From positions 1 through 16,849 of the forward strand of contig JADGJG010000543.1 in the NCBI GenBank assembly GCA_027596195.1: a stretch of 16,849 nt of DNA. Reading direction: 5' to 3'. Positions 10,001-16,849 of this stretch are shown here, piece by piece. A model generated the notes under the pieces. The model searched no databases and was not told where the DNA came from. It saw nothing but the letters and a program-made list of their open reading frames with translations. The DNA is from Podochytrium sp. JEL0797 (lineage: Eukaryota; Chytridiomycota; Chytridiomycetes; Chytridiales; Chytriomycetaceae). Numbering within the stretch: position 1 is the first letter of the stretch; every line of letters begins with the position of its first letter. A program made the translations under genes and the position numbers.

Positions 10001-10209
10001 TTTCTTTTCACTTCCTCAACTAAAAAAATCCTTTATTAGATCATGCAATCACTGGATCCGTGCTCTTGTTACTCAATTCAGAAAACCTGAAGAATGACAT
10101 GGAAATCGAACAGTTTGGAACGCGTCTTGCAATTTTGGAGCTCGTCCAAAAACTCAAAATTTCTCCTCCGCGAATTCAGAAAGCAGATGATCCTCCAGAA
10201 TATAGTTAA
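7005..10209 (+). CDS. Mucin-like single-pass membrane protein with C-terminal SAM domain
   Basis: Not a recognised named gene. Exons 7005-9142, 9204-9988 and 10040-10209 give 1030 residues ending in TAA. Residues 1 to about 655 are dominated by S, T, A, E and P with tandem repeats, typical of a heavily O-glycosylated ectodomain. A transmembrane helix at about 657-680 (PVAIGLAVGGIALLCAIAGF) is followed by RRDRN, placing the C-terminal side in the cytosol. A cytoplasmic linker of about 265 residues leads to a SAM domain at about 948-1013, starting ETWSAVQVSEWLKSQGM and continuing across the last intron (FANHAITGSVLLL, then a terminal helix LAILELVQKLK). SAM domains mediate protein-protein association, often in MAPK signalling. 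The ATG at 7005 is the first in this frame and lacks a signal peptide; a leader exon at 6838-6904 is plausible. The role (surface sensor or adhesin) is inferred from architecture only. Confidence 0.82.
7588..7677 (+). repeat. Two 15-residue tandem repeats in the mucin-like ectodomain
   Basis: Two consecutive 45-nt units encode ETQTEQKSGTISVFT and EPQTEQKSGTTSVFT. They are in frame and nearly identical at the DNA level. Confidence 0.85.
7842..8640 (+). repeat. Array of eight Ser/Thr-rich repeats, with a near-identical 207-nt duplication at 8046-8459
   Basis: A core reading ASE(S/T)(L/Y)(E/K)(V/I)S recurs at 7842, 7947, 8052, 8154, 8259, 8361, 8478 and, as AFETLEVS, at 8604, with spacings of 102-126 nt (34-42 residues), all in frame. 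Two successive copies pair into a higher-order unit of 207 nt: 8046-8252 and 8253-8459 differ at only about four bases over their first 185 nt and then diverge. This indicates recent duplication by unequal exchange or slippage. Confidence 0.88.
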
Positions 10210-10211
10210 CA

Positions 10212-10217
10212 AATAAA
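10212..10217 (+). terminator. Polyadenylation signal AATAAA of the mucin-SAM gene
   Basis: AATAAA begins three bases after the TAA stop of the SAM-domain protein, and only 80 nt before the ATG of the next membrane-protein gene. Confidence 0.5.
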
Positions 10218-10296
10218 TGAAAACGTCTTATTTAGAGAAGGTGGCACTGGGGTGGCGCGCTGAAAAGTCTCGCAGTTTCGGGACAATCCGAAAAAC

Positions 10297-11161
10297 ATGG
10301 CGCCACCGCCAACAGGAACACCTTTCCTGGTCTCTGACGCGTCGCATGACTATATACCGATTATTCAGACTTCTTCGCCACCTGCCCGAACTGAGGTGCT
10401 GTCAATGGTCCCCCACCATGACATTTGGACAACGTCCATCACGTCCCCGCCTTCAGAAAACTCTTGGAGCCAGATTATACCCGAGATTATACCCGCCGAT
10501 TATACCCGCATCTCCTCACCGATTCTTTCAAAGGAGCTTTCTTCAACAAGAATTCTTAACAACGGCAAAGCAATTGCTCCAGAAACAAACGCCCCTGATG
10601 GCGGATCAAATGTGCTTCCTCTCCCTGTTCTTGTTGCTGTTACAGGCGCAGTCTGCGTTGTGCTCGCATTGGCGGGTTTCGCGTTTTACGTGCGGAAGAC
10701 GGATCGAAATCCTCGCCAGCCCGACGAAGAGATTCAAATGCATACCATGGAGGATATCAATAGCAAAAGTCGCTCAGCTTCAAGGCGAAGCAGTCCGTGG
10801 TGAGCGGCGCAGCTTTTCCTCTGCTGCAAAAGCTAAATTTCACCTTTCAAGCCTCAACCGTCTCGATAATTTGAAGGATGAAGAAGATGGGGAACCTCAG
10901 CACTCGGAAGTGATATCGCCCTTCTTTTCATCTTCCGAAATCCAGGTCATCCGGCCAATTCTGTTGCCAAAATCTCCCACAGCGCATGAATCCATTGGCA
11001 AAACATCGTTACGCGTCCGGTTTCAAGATAAGACACCGCCTGCTTCGCTGTCAGAGCACCGTTTCCCACCGAGTCCGGCCCCGTTTCCGAAGCACTCGTT
11101 GACGAGCTTGGAAGAAGTTGCGCACTTGAAGGAATCACGCGATTCTTTGGCATCAGATTGA
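10297..11161 (+). CDS. Short single-pass membrane protein, paralogous to the transmembrane region of the upstream gene
   Basis: Not a recognised family. Two exons, 10297-10799 and 10852-11161, give 270 residues. An N-terminal region of about 105 residues is rich in S, T, P and I; a transmembrane helix at about 109-132 (VLVAVTGAVCVVLALAGFAF) is followed by RKTDRN and an acidic patch (DEEIQMHTMEDI). The helix, the DRN and the acidic patch match the upstream protein (AGFAVFMLRRDRN, EMDDLEEI). The 52-nt intron (GTGAGC donor, AAG acceptor) is phase 2 and lies 30 residues after DRN; the upstream gene has a phase-2 intron at about 28 residues. The tail has basic and serine-rich stretches (SKSRSASRRSS) and no SAM domain. 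No signal peptide is visible at the ATG; an in-frame open stretch after a possible acceptor at 10274-10275 leaves room for an upstream exon. No AATAAA follows the stop. It could be a truncated duplicate or a functional short form. Confidence 0.6.
10473..10508 (+). repeat. Three short copies of GATTATACCCG inside the paralogue's N-terminal region
   Basis: GATTATACCCG occurs at 10473, 10485 and 10498 with 12-13 nt spacing. Because the period is not constant, the repeat changes frame, so the encoded residues differ (IIPEIIPADYTR). Probably a small slippage expansion. Confidence 0.7.
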
Positions 11162-11213
11162 TCTGAGGCGGGAGACGGAGTGATCGACTGAGGGATCAGT
11201 GATCGCACTTCGC

Positions 11214-11244
11214 GAGAAAGAAATGAGAAAGAAATGAGAAAGAT
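11214..11244 (+). repeat. Purine-rich 11-nt repeat in the MED7 leader
   Basis: GAGAAAGAAAT is repeated at 11214 and 11225, with a partial third copy at 11236, in the 118-nt gap between the short membrane-protein gene and MED7. A GA-rich tract here may be part of the MED7 promoter or leader; no function can be shown. Confidence 0.5.
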
Positions 11245-11279
11245 TGCGAGAGAAACAAAACAAAAAAAGCTTGCAGAAA

Positions 11280-12208
11280 ATGGACTTGCAACTTCAATAT
11301 CCGCTCCCGCCCGCGCACTACAAACGGTTCACCGCCGAGGCACTCGCGGCCAAGGACGATCCACTCCTTCTCCCGCCGCCCCCGCTAGGACCTGGCGTGG
11401 CCGCATACACGGTGTTTGGCGAAACACTGCGGGTGAGAACCAAGGGCGTGGAGTGCATCGCTGATCACTAGAACAGCTCCAGGACAAGGCGCCGCTGCCA
11501 AAGGACCTGGCTTTTGAGCAGCTGTTTGCCGACGAGTTTGGTGCGTTGTGTTTCCTAGAGAAAAGGCGACTCTTCCTGACATCCCCTAGACCGCGCCGAG
11601 GAACTCAAGCGCCTCAATCACTCACTGCTGCTGAATTTCCTCGAGCTGAACCACGTCCTGACCACACAGCCCGAGGAGGTGCGCCATTAATCTCTTCTCG
11701 CATATCCGCATCCTCACCCCCTTTCCTCCAGTATCATCGCAAAATCGCAGACATCCGCCTCATCTTCAAAAACATGCATTATCTGTTGAATGGATACCGG
11801 CCGCACCAGGCCCGGGATACGCTCAAACTGTTGATGGAGCTGCAGATCAAACGGAGGCAAAAGATGGCCCGCGAGATTGAAACGTAACGTGTTTCTTGAT
11901 TCGCCATTTGTTGTGATCTATTGTCGATCGTGTATTTTTGATGCTCTAGGTGTTTGCACGATGTCCAAGCCGTGTTCCGCGATTTCGATTCGACCATTTT
12001 TGAACCAGCTGGCGCGGGCAAAGGGAGCTCAAATACGGATATGGATGTTGATATGGATGAGGCTGATGGAGTTGGGAAACCGAATATCGCCGGCGATGCT
12101 GGCATGGAGACGAAGGGTGCGGCGCCTGGAAACAAGCAGGATCCCGAGAATGCCAAATACTGGGAGAAGAAGAAGAGGCTGCAGGAATATGCAGACAAGT
12201 TGAAATAA
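11280..12208 (+). CDS. MED7: Mediator of RNA polymerase II transcription subunit 7
   Basis: MED7 is a middle-module subunit of Mediator, which links activators to RNA polymerase II; it pairs with MED21 and MED31. Five exons (11280-11432, 11477-11540, 11590-11678, 11732-11883, 11950-12208) give 238 residues. Family hallmarks in order: YPLPPAHYKRFT near the N-terminus, a proline loop (LLLPPPPLGPG) followed by YTVFGE, then RAEELKRLNHSLLLNFLEL, the helix KIADIRLIFKNMHYLLNGYR, and PHQARDTLKLLMELQIKRR. The acidic, glycine-rich tail (NTDMDVDMDEADG) ends in a basic helix. Introns are very short (44, 49, 53 and 66 nt). For intron 1 the acceptor AACAG at 11476, not the nearer TAG at 11470, keeps the frame. 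The ATG at 11280 is the first in a frame that starts with the expected MED7 sequence. The COG5 ATG lies 65 nt after the stop. Confidence 0.95.
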
Positions 12209-12209
12209 A
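12204..12209 (+). terminator. Polyadenylation signal AATAAA overlapping the MED7 stop codon
   Basis: The MED7 stop TAA (12206-12208) is itself part of an AATAAA hexamer. No other AATAAA occurs before the COG5 ATG at 12274, so the transcript's 3' end must be very short or extend into COG5. Confidence 0.45.
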
Positions 12210-12273
12210 AGTACCGATGAGGGCAGAAGAGAGAGGATGAGCAAAACGTTGGGTGCTGATTTTTTCCTCGAAT

Positions 12274-15200
12274 ATGCCAGTGTCTGCACCGGTCCCTGCC
12301 GCCACCACCGGAACGACCTCCACAACGGCTGCACTCCTCGCCAACCCGGGTATTTATTGATCCACTCTGCACGACCAACCCCGCTTCTGATACCAATCCA
12401 ATCCAGAGTACCGGGATTTTATCGACGACTCGTTTGACCCTGCCGAATATGCGAATCGAATCATCCAGGCTCCCGAGGGAAAGACATTCCACCGAACGGA
12501 TATCGCAACGGCTCTGTCGAAACTGAGTTTCTCGATCGATCATCTCAACAAGGAGTTGCACGAGCAGGTGAGAAAATTCTCATGCTGCCTGTTGATTGCT
12601 TTTGTGGTTGCAGACAAGGAGTGGGATATGTGCATTCGGAGGAAGATGATTCGGGTCGATTCGAATGGAGATGCCGGAAACTAACCTGTCCATCAAACTT
12701 GGGATAGGTTGCCGCTCATTACGAAGATCTGCTCGAACAAGTAACTGGACTCGATACTCTTGAAGCCTCGCTTGAAACCATCAAGGAAGCCATCTTCGCT
12801 GCCAATACCTCGTTCAACAGGTGTGGCGAAATATTATGGCGGCATGAGCTCCATCGCTGAGAAACGTTATTGAACATCCCACCTATACCAGAGTCAAAAC
12901 CAAGGTTCGCGACACATACAACCAAATCAAAGACCAAACGGACGAATTGGAGCTGATGCAGGCGGGAACCGAAATCATTCGCAACGTTCAAAAATTCCTC
13001 GGGCTTATGAGACGCTTGGAGATTCACTTGAAGGAGGAGAAGGGAGCTGGATTGTCACAGGCTGCGTTGTGTGTCAGGGATATTGGTAAGGGCGGGCGTT
13101 GCGTTGTTTCTGGGCGTTTGCTAAAGAGCTTCGTGCTGAAACAGAAACGCTGATGGAGGAATCTGACTTGACTGGAATCGATATTGTGGATCCCAAGATT
13201 GTGAAAGTTGAAGCGGCGAAAGCAAACATCCTGTCCCTCGGCGACAAACAATTGCTCGACGGATTGAACTCCCAAGTAAATTCCAAACACTCGTTTCGCA
13301 GAAATCTATGGCGCACTTGATTTATTCGTTTTCTTTCTTCCCGCCCTGTGTAGAATCAAGCCGAAATTGCGACGGGTCTCCAAGTGTTCTACAATATCGG
13401 GCTGATTGCTTCCAAGACAAAGCTTGTCATTGACGAATCGTTGGACGTGATTACCAAGGCTACTCAATCAGCTTTGAGTATTCAGACATTGAATAAGGAA
13501 AAAGGTGTGGAGCTTGCGTTTGGCATACTCGTTGAACCGTGGGTTTTACCTAACCACCCTTTTTGATAGATCAATATTCGCAATCTGAAAAAGGCAAGAA
13601 GGATGAGGGTGCCACTACTATGACAAACCCCGTATATACCGCGAATCTGTGGAAGAGACTCGAAGGGTTGATGGACATCGTGTTTGAAAACACTGTCAAA
13701 GTGTATCTTTTGGAACGCGTGCTCGCACGAAAGAAGGACCCCTTGACCCAATTGGCATATCTTGACCAAGTTTCTGGGGTAAGAGAAGCTCTGGTTTTCG
13801 CGTTTTCAGTTTTTTGACACCCTGTTTGTGCCACTACAGACCGTTGAGGGCAACTTGATCAAATATTACTGGAAAATGGTCTCGCTCAACTTTGAGAGAG
13901 AGATTCGCAGCGCCGTGAAATGCAAGTGTGGTCACGTTGTCTCCTGGATTTTACTTATAGTTTCGTTCCAGCCCCGTCATTCCACCAAATCTTTCAAATC
14001 GGTTACCCCAAACTCCTCCGCCTCTTCCACGACCTCTTCAGTCGTCTCAGCGTCACCAACATGTCCTACTCCAACGCTGCCGCGTCCCATATGCCTCCCA
14101 CACCCACCACCAACTCACAACCCTCCGAAGAAAACCTCGCCCCAAGCAAAGTCGCGTCCGACTCCTCGGTCGTGTTGAAGGCACTGTCTCTGTTCGAAAC
14201 GGCGTATCTGAGAGAAAGTCTCGCGCGGTTGATGGAACCTGTGACGCTCGCGTTTCCCGAAAAGGCTGTCTCTGGAAACAAGGTGGTGGCCACGCGCGAC
14301 GATGTGGAGAAATTGCTTCGCGCTATTTCGAGGTTTGTGGAAATCCTCTGCTATTTTAATCCGTTTCCTGAATTGTTATTTTTTGTTCCCCCTTTTCAGG
14401 GAGCTCGAAATCTCCAAATTCGACGCCCACCTCCTCAAATCCGTGTGCAAAAACGTGACGAAAGCCATCAACATGTTTTCGATCCGGAGCGAGCATTCGG
14501 TGGCGACCGATGCGAGCGTTTATGCGATTCCGGGCACGGCGAATGCGACGCCATCTCAGATTCTGAATGTGGGCATTATTAATTGTTTGTGGGCGCTTGC
14601 AGAGGGGGCGTGGAAGATTATGGATGAGTTTGAGGAGACGGAGGTGGCTGGGGTATTGACTGATTCTGTGGAGGTTTGTGTTCTCGTTTATCGGGGCGGT
14701 ATGATTTTTATTTTGCGCGTGGTGCTCATCATCTTTTTATTTTCAGACTGTTCAGAAGTTGATTCAATCTGTCGCGGAGCAGTTGATCGCGGGAATTACG
14801 AGGGACATGGAACTGACGATTGTCAAAATCCATCGCGAGGATTTCAACAGGTCCTTACACATTTCACTCTCCCTTTCCCCTCTCGTTTTCTTATTTTGCT
14901 CTCCGAAATACAGGTCCTCGAGAGCCGCTCAAGCGGACCAAAGTCTCAGTCAGTACGTGATTGACGTTGGCGCAAAGCTGCGCTGGACACAACGCGAAAT
15001 TATGAACCGTTTGCAATGCGGCGAAGACACCAAAGAATGGTTCGTTGCACGTGGTTCCACAAACTTTTGATTTTTGCGACTAATTCCTCCACTGCCCCCT
15101 CATCAGGTACAAATCGGTCGGAACCCGACTCACCGACTTTTTCCTCCGCCAAGCCTCCCTCATCCGTCCGCTCAACACGGAACAAGGCAAACTCAAACTC

Positions 15201-15611
15201 ACAACCGACATGACGCAGCTCGAATTCGCGTTGAACCAATGGGTCGCACCGACCGGCCTCAAACTCGACGCGGCCATGGGCGCGAGTTACAAGGCACTCC
15301 GTGCGTTCCGACAACTTCTGTTTTTGGACTTGAGTCAAGTATCTGCGATGCATCACACGGCGGATATCCCGCGCGTGATTGTGGCGCATCATTTGATTGT
15401 GAGGGCGCATCCGTTGATTCATTTGCCTGTGACGGCGTTTGGGTGGACTGAGTTGGCGTATTCGGATTGGATGGATGTGCATACCGAGGAGGAGTGTGTG
15501 ATGCTGTTGGGGCAGTGTTTGGGGATGTATATGGATGATGTGAGGAAGCAAGGGGGGAGGGAGTATCGTGTTGAGTTTGTGGCAGTTAGGAATTTGTTGA
15601 AATTGGCTTAG
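12274..15611 (+). CDS. COG5: Conserved oligomeric Golgi complex subunit 5
   Basis: COG5 is a lobe-B subunit of the COG tether, which captures retrograde vesicles at the Golgi. Thirteen exons: 12274-12349, 12407-12567, 12708-12820, 12892-13085, 13127-13275, 13354-13504, 13570-13778, 13840-13921, 13972-14332, 14400-14673, 14747-14850, 14914-15039 and 15107-15611. They give 834 residues (human COG5 is 839). Conserved landmarks: YRDFIDDSFDPAEYA and the coiled-coil start (LSFSIDHLNKELHEQVAAHY, EDLLEQVTGLDTLEASL), TGLQVFYNIG, the segment LIKYYWKMVSLNFEREIRSA, YPKLLRLFHDLFSRL, and QASLIRPLNTEQGKLKL with MTQLEFALNQWV in the C-terminal half. The N-terminal 25 residues are Ala/Thr/Pro-rich. The exon 8 end is uncertain: a GC-AG intron (13922-13971) or a GT-AG intron (13928-13971) both keep frame. 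Intron 4 is only 41 nt with an AAG acceptor. Confidence 0.94.
13922..13971 (+). other. COG5 intron 8, probable GC-AG type
   Basis: The flanking exons must join in phase 1. A GCAAGT at 13922 matches the strong donor consensus of GC-AG introns and gives a 50-nt intron ending at TTCCAG. The only in-phase GT donor is GTGGTC at 13928, giving a 44-nt intron and two extra residues (CK). The donors at 13915 and 13926 give the wrong phase or an intron of about 35 nt. Confidence 0.55.
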
Positions 15612-15631
15612 AAAAAGTCATGCGTGCGTCA

Positions 15632-15637
15632 AATAAA
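15632..15637 (+). terminator. Polyadenylation signal AATAAA of COG5
   Basis: AATAAA 20 nt after the COG5 stop, in the 94-nt space between two convergent genes. Confidence 0.6.
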
Positions 15638-15665
15638 CTCGAACCTCCGTGCTCACTTTTGCGCG

Positions 15666-15671
15666 TTTATT
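15666..15671 (-). terminator. Polyadenylation signal AATAAA of the kinase gene
   Basis: AATAAA on the minus strand about 35 nt after the stop of the kinase gene. It lies beyond the COG5 signal as read from the kinase side, so the two convergent signals face each other 28 nt apart and the two 3' ends may overlap. Confidence 0.55.
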
Positions 15672-15705
15672 CAATCGGCATAGACAGTTCTTATATATTC
15701 TCATT

Positions 15706-16816
15706 TCACCCTCTATTGGCCCACTCGGACATGACCCGCCTCTCTTTCACAACAAACTCGTCCACCCCCCCATCACCGTCCTCCTCATCCGAAACCAACG
15801 AAAACGACGCCCGTGGTGCAACCCCACTGCTGCCCACCTTCTCTCGATGCTGCTGCAACACGCGATCGCGCCACCTCCGCTGCCGCTCCTTCTCCGCCTC
15901 CTCCCCCGTCAAAACATCAACTCTCGAGAGAACAGGAGAACTGCCCTTGTTCAAAAGACTCCTTAGTGGAGAGTCTGGTTTCGGGGAAGATGAATCACCC
16001 CCCGAGCCTTCCCTCACTGGCTCCTTCCGCACCTCATCCATACTCAATACCCGGAGAACACCCTTCATCGACAACGCTTCACAAGACTCAGGATCCCGCA
16101 ACTTTCCCTTCGCGGTGGAAGAAGCGCTCGAAATCAACGACCCGGACGAATCCGACCGCAGCGGAAGAGGTTTCCCATGAGGAGAACCAACCACCGGTGC
16201 CGAAGCTGGCGTTGGAGTCCCTGCACCACTCCCACCACCTCCAAACCGCGTCATATTCATATTCAGCGACTTCAACGGATTCAGCATCGCATACCGAGAT
16301 GTGGACATGCGTTCCATCACGGGAGGAGGCGCAGGGGTCGGCGCCGTACCCGGTGACGCGCGTGGCGGCGTTTCGCGCTCAAATGAGGGTGAAAACGCAC
16401 GTGGGGATGGACTTGTCCCGGTATGATTCGCAGCAGGAGACGCGCCACCTTCCCCACCCACGGATTTCCGTGAATTCCCACCACCACCGCCGCCGCCCCA
16501 CACACTCGACAAACTCTTGCTCCGGCCCCCGAGACTCGCCATCCCCGAACTCACCATGCGCTTGAACCCGTCCCTCAGGCGTGCAAAGACGGCTGCGGGG
16601 CGTACGGCTTGTGAGACCTCTTCGGCTGTGACTGTCACGGGGCGGCCGAGTGGTGCTGGGTGTGGCCAGGGCATGGTGGAGGATAGGTCTTGGGTGACCC
16701 AGGGGTGGGTTTTGAGGTCTAGGAGGGTGATGCGAGTGGCGGGGTTTTTGTCGAGGAGGCGGGTGAGGAGGTCGCGGAGGGAGTCGTCGATGGGTGGGTC
16801 GGAGGGGAACGCGAGT
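15706..16816 (-). CDS. CaMKK-family serine/threonine protein kinase, C-terminal part (5' end beyond window)
   Basis: The last exon of a kinase gene, entered through an acceptor (GTACAG) at 16817; 33 nt of intron remain at the edge. It encodes 369 full codons, then TGA. The first 35 residues are the end of a kinase catalytic domain (DLLTRLLDKNPATRITLLDL, THPWVT), subdomain XI with its conserved arginine. Next comes MPWP and VTVTAEEVSQAVRPAAVF, resembling the segment after the kinase domain in CaMKK-type kinases, which activate AMPK/Snf1 and CaMK-like kinases. The remaining roughly 300 residues are low-complexity: glycine runs, Ser/Pro-rich stretches with many SP sites, and a charged helix (EEAEKERQRRWRDRVLQQHR) near the end. 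The ATP-binding and catalytic loops are outside the window, so activity cannot be judged. The family call rests on the post-kinase segment and is less certain than the kinase call. Confidence 0.82.
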
Positions 16817-16849
16817 CTGTACGAAAAGGGGCGAGTAATTCAGCAGAAT

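Noticed and set aside
10217..10851. Continuous open frame joining 10217 to 11161 without an intron
   Set aside because: Its first two-thirds are basic and low in family-like features, while the other frame holds the transmembrane helix homologous to the upstream gene. Only the part after 10852 is used, joined by a phase-2 intron.
15000..16565. Open frames antisense to the last COG5 exons and to the kinase tail
   Set aside because: Shadows of well-supported coding exons with no recognisable domains.

Overview
The window is nuclear DNA from a eukaryote, most likely a fungus; the lineage below that cannot be fixed from the sequence. Reasons: nearly every gene is split by short introns (about 41-207 nt, mostly GT-AG); polyadenylation signals (AATAAA) lie within about 40 nt of most stop codons; a carbamoyl-phosphate synthase large subunit stands as its own gene with a mitochondrial-type leader (the fungal arginine-pathway form); and there are eukaryote-only genes for Mediator, the COG complex, XPA/Rad14 and a CaMKK-like kinase. 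I see no rRNA, tRNA, transposon or CRISPR array.

Layout. Left half, minus strand: the arginine-specific carbamoyl-phosphate synthase large subunit (five exons; its last few codons run off the left edge), then a RAD14/XPA nucleotide-excision-repair gene (two exons), then a tandem pair of small DUF427 genes that encode similar proteins but differ in intron number (five exons against three). Bases 6641-7004 form a divergent intergenic region. Right half, plus strand: a Ser/Thr-rich, repeat-bearing single-pass membrane protein with a C-terminal cytoplasmic SAM domain; right behind it a shorter membrane protein sharing its transmembrane/juxtamembrane segment and an intron of the same phase; then MED7 and COG5 (13 exons), only 65 nt apart. 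At the right edge, on the minus strand and convergent with COG5, lies the C-terminal part of a CaMKK-family protein kinase.

Most genes are unrelated housekeeping functions (arginine synthesis, DNA repair, transcription, Golgi traffic) packed closely, so this is not one functional cluster. The accessory part is 5.5-11.2 kb: the DUF427 pair and the two membrane proteins. The mucin-like ectodomain / transmembrane / SAM protein and its shortened tandem paralogue are the best candidates for something undescribed, perhaps a surface sensor that couples to SAM-containing signalling partners. That role is inference from architecture only.

Gene models were spliced by hand using protein-family conservation, splice consensus and reading-frame closure (exon lengths of each complete model sum to a multiple of three). 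Weaker points are the N-terminus of the mucin-SAM protein, the N-terminus of its paralogue, and one COG5 junction that is either GC-AG or GT-AG.
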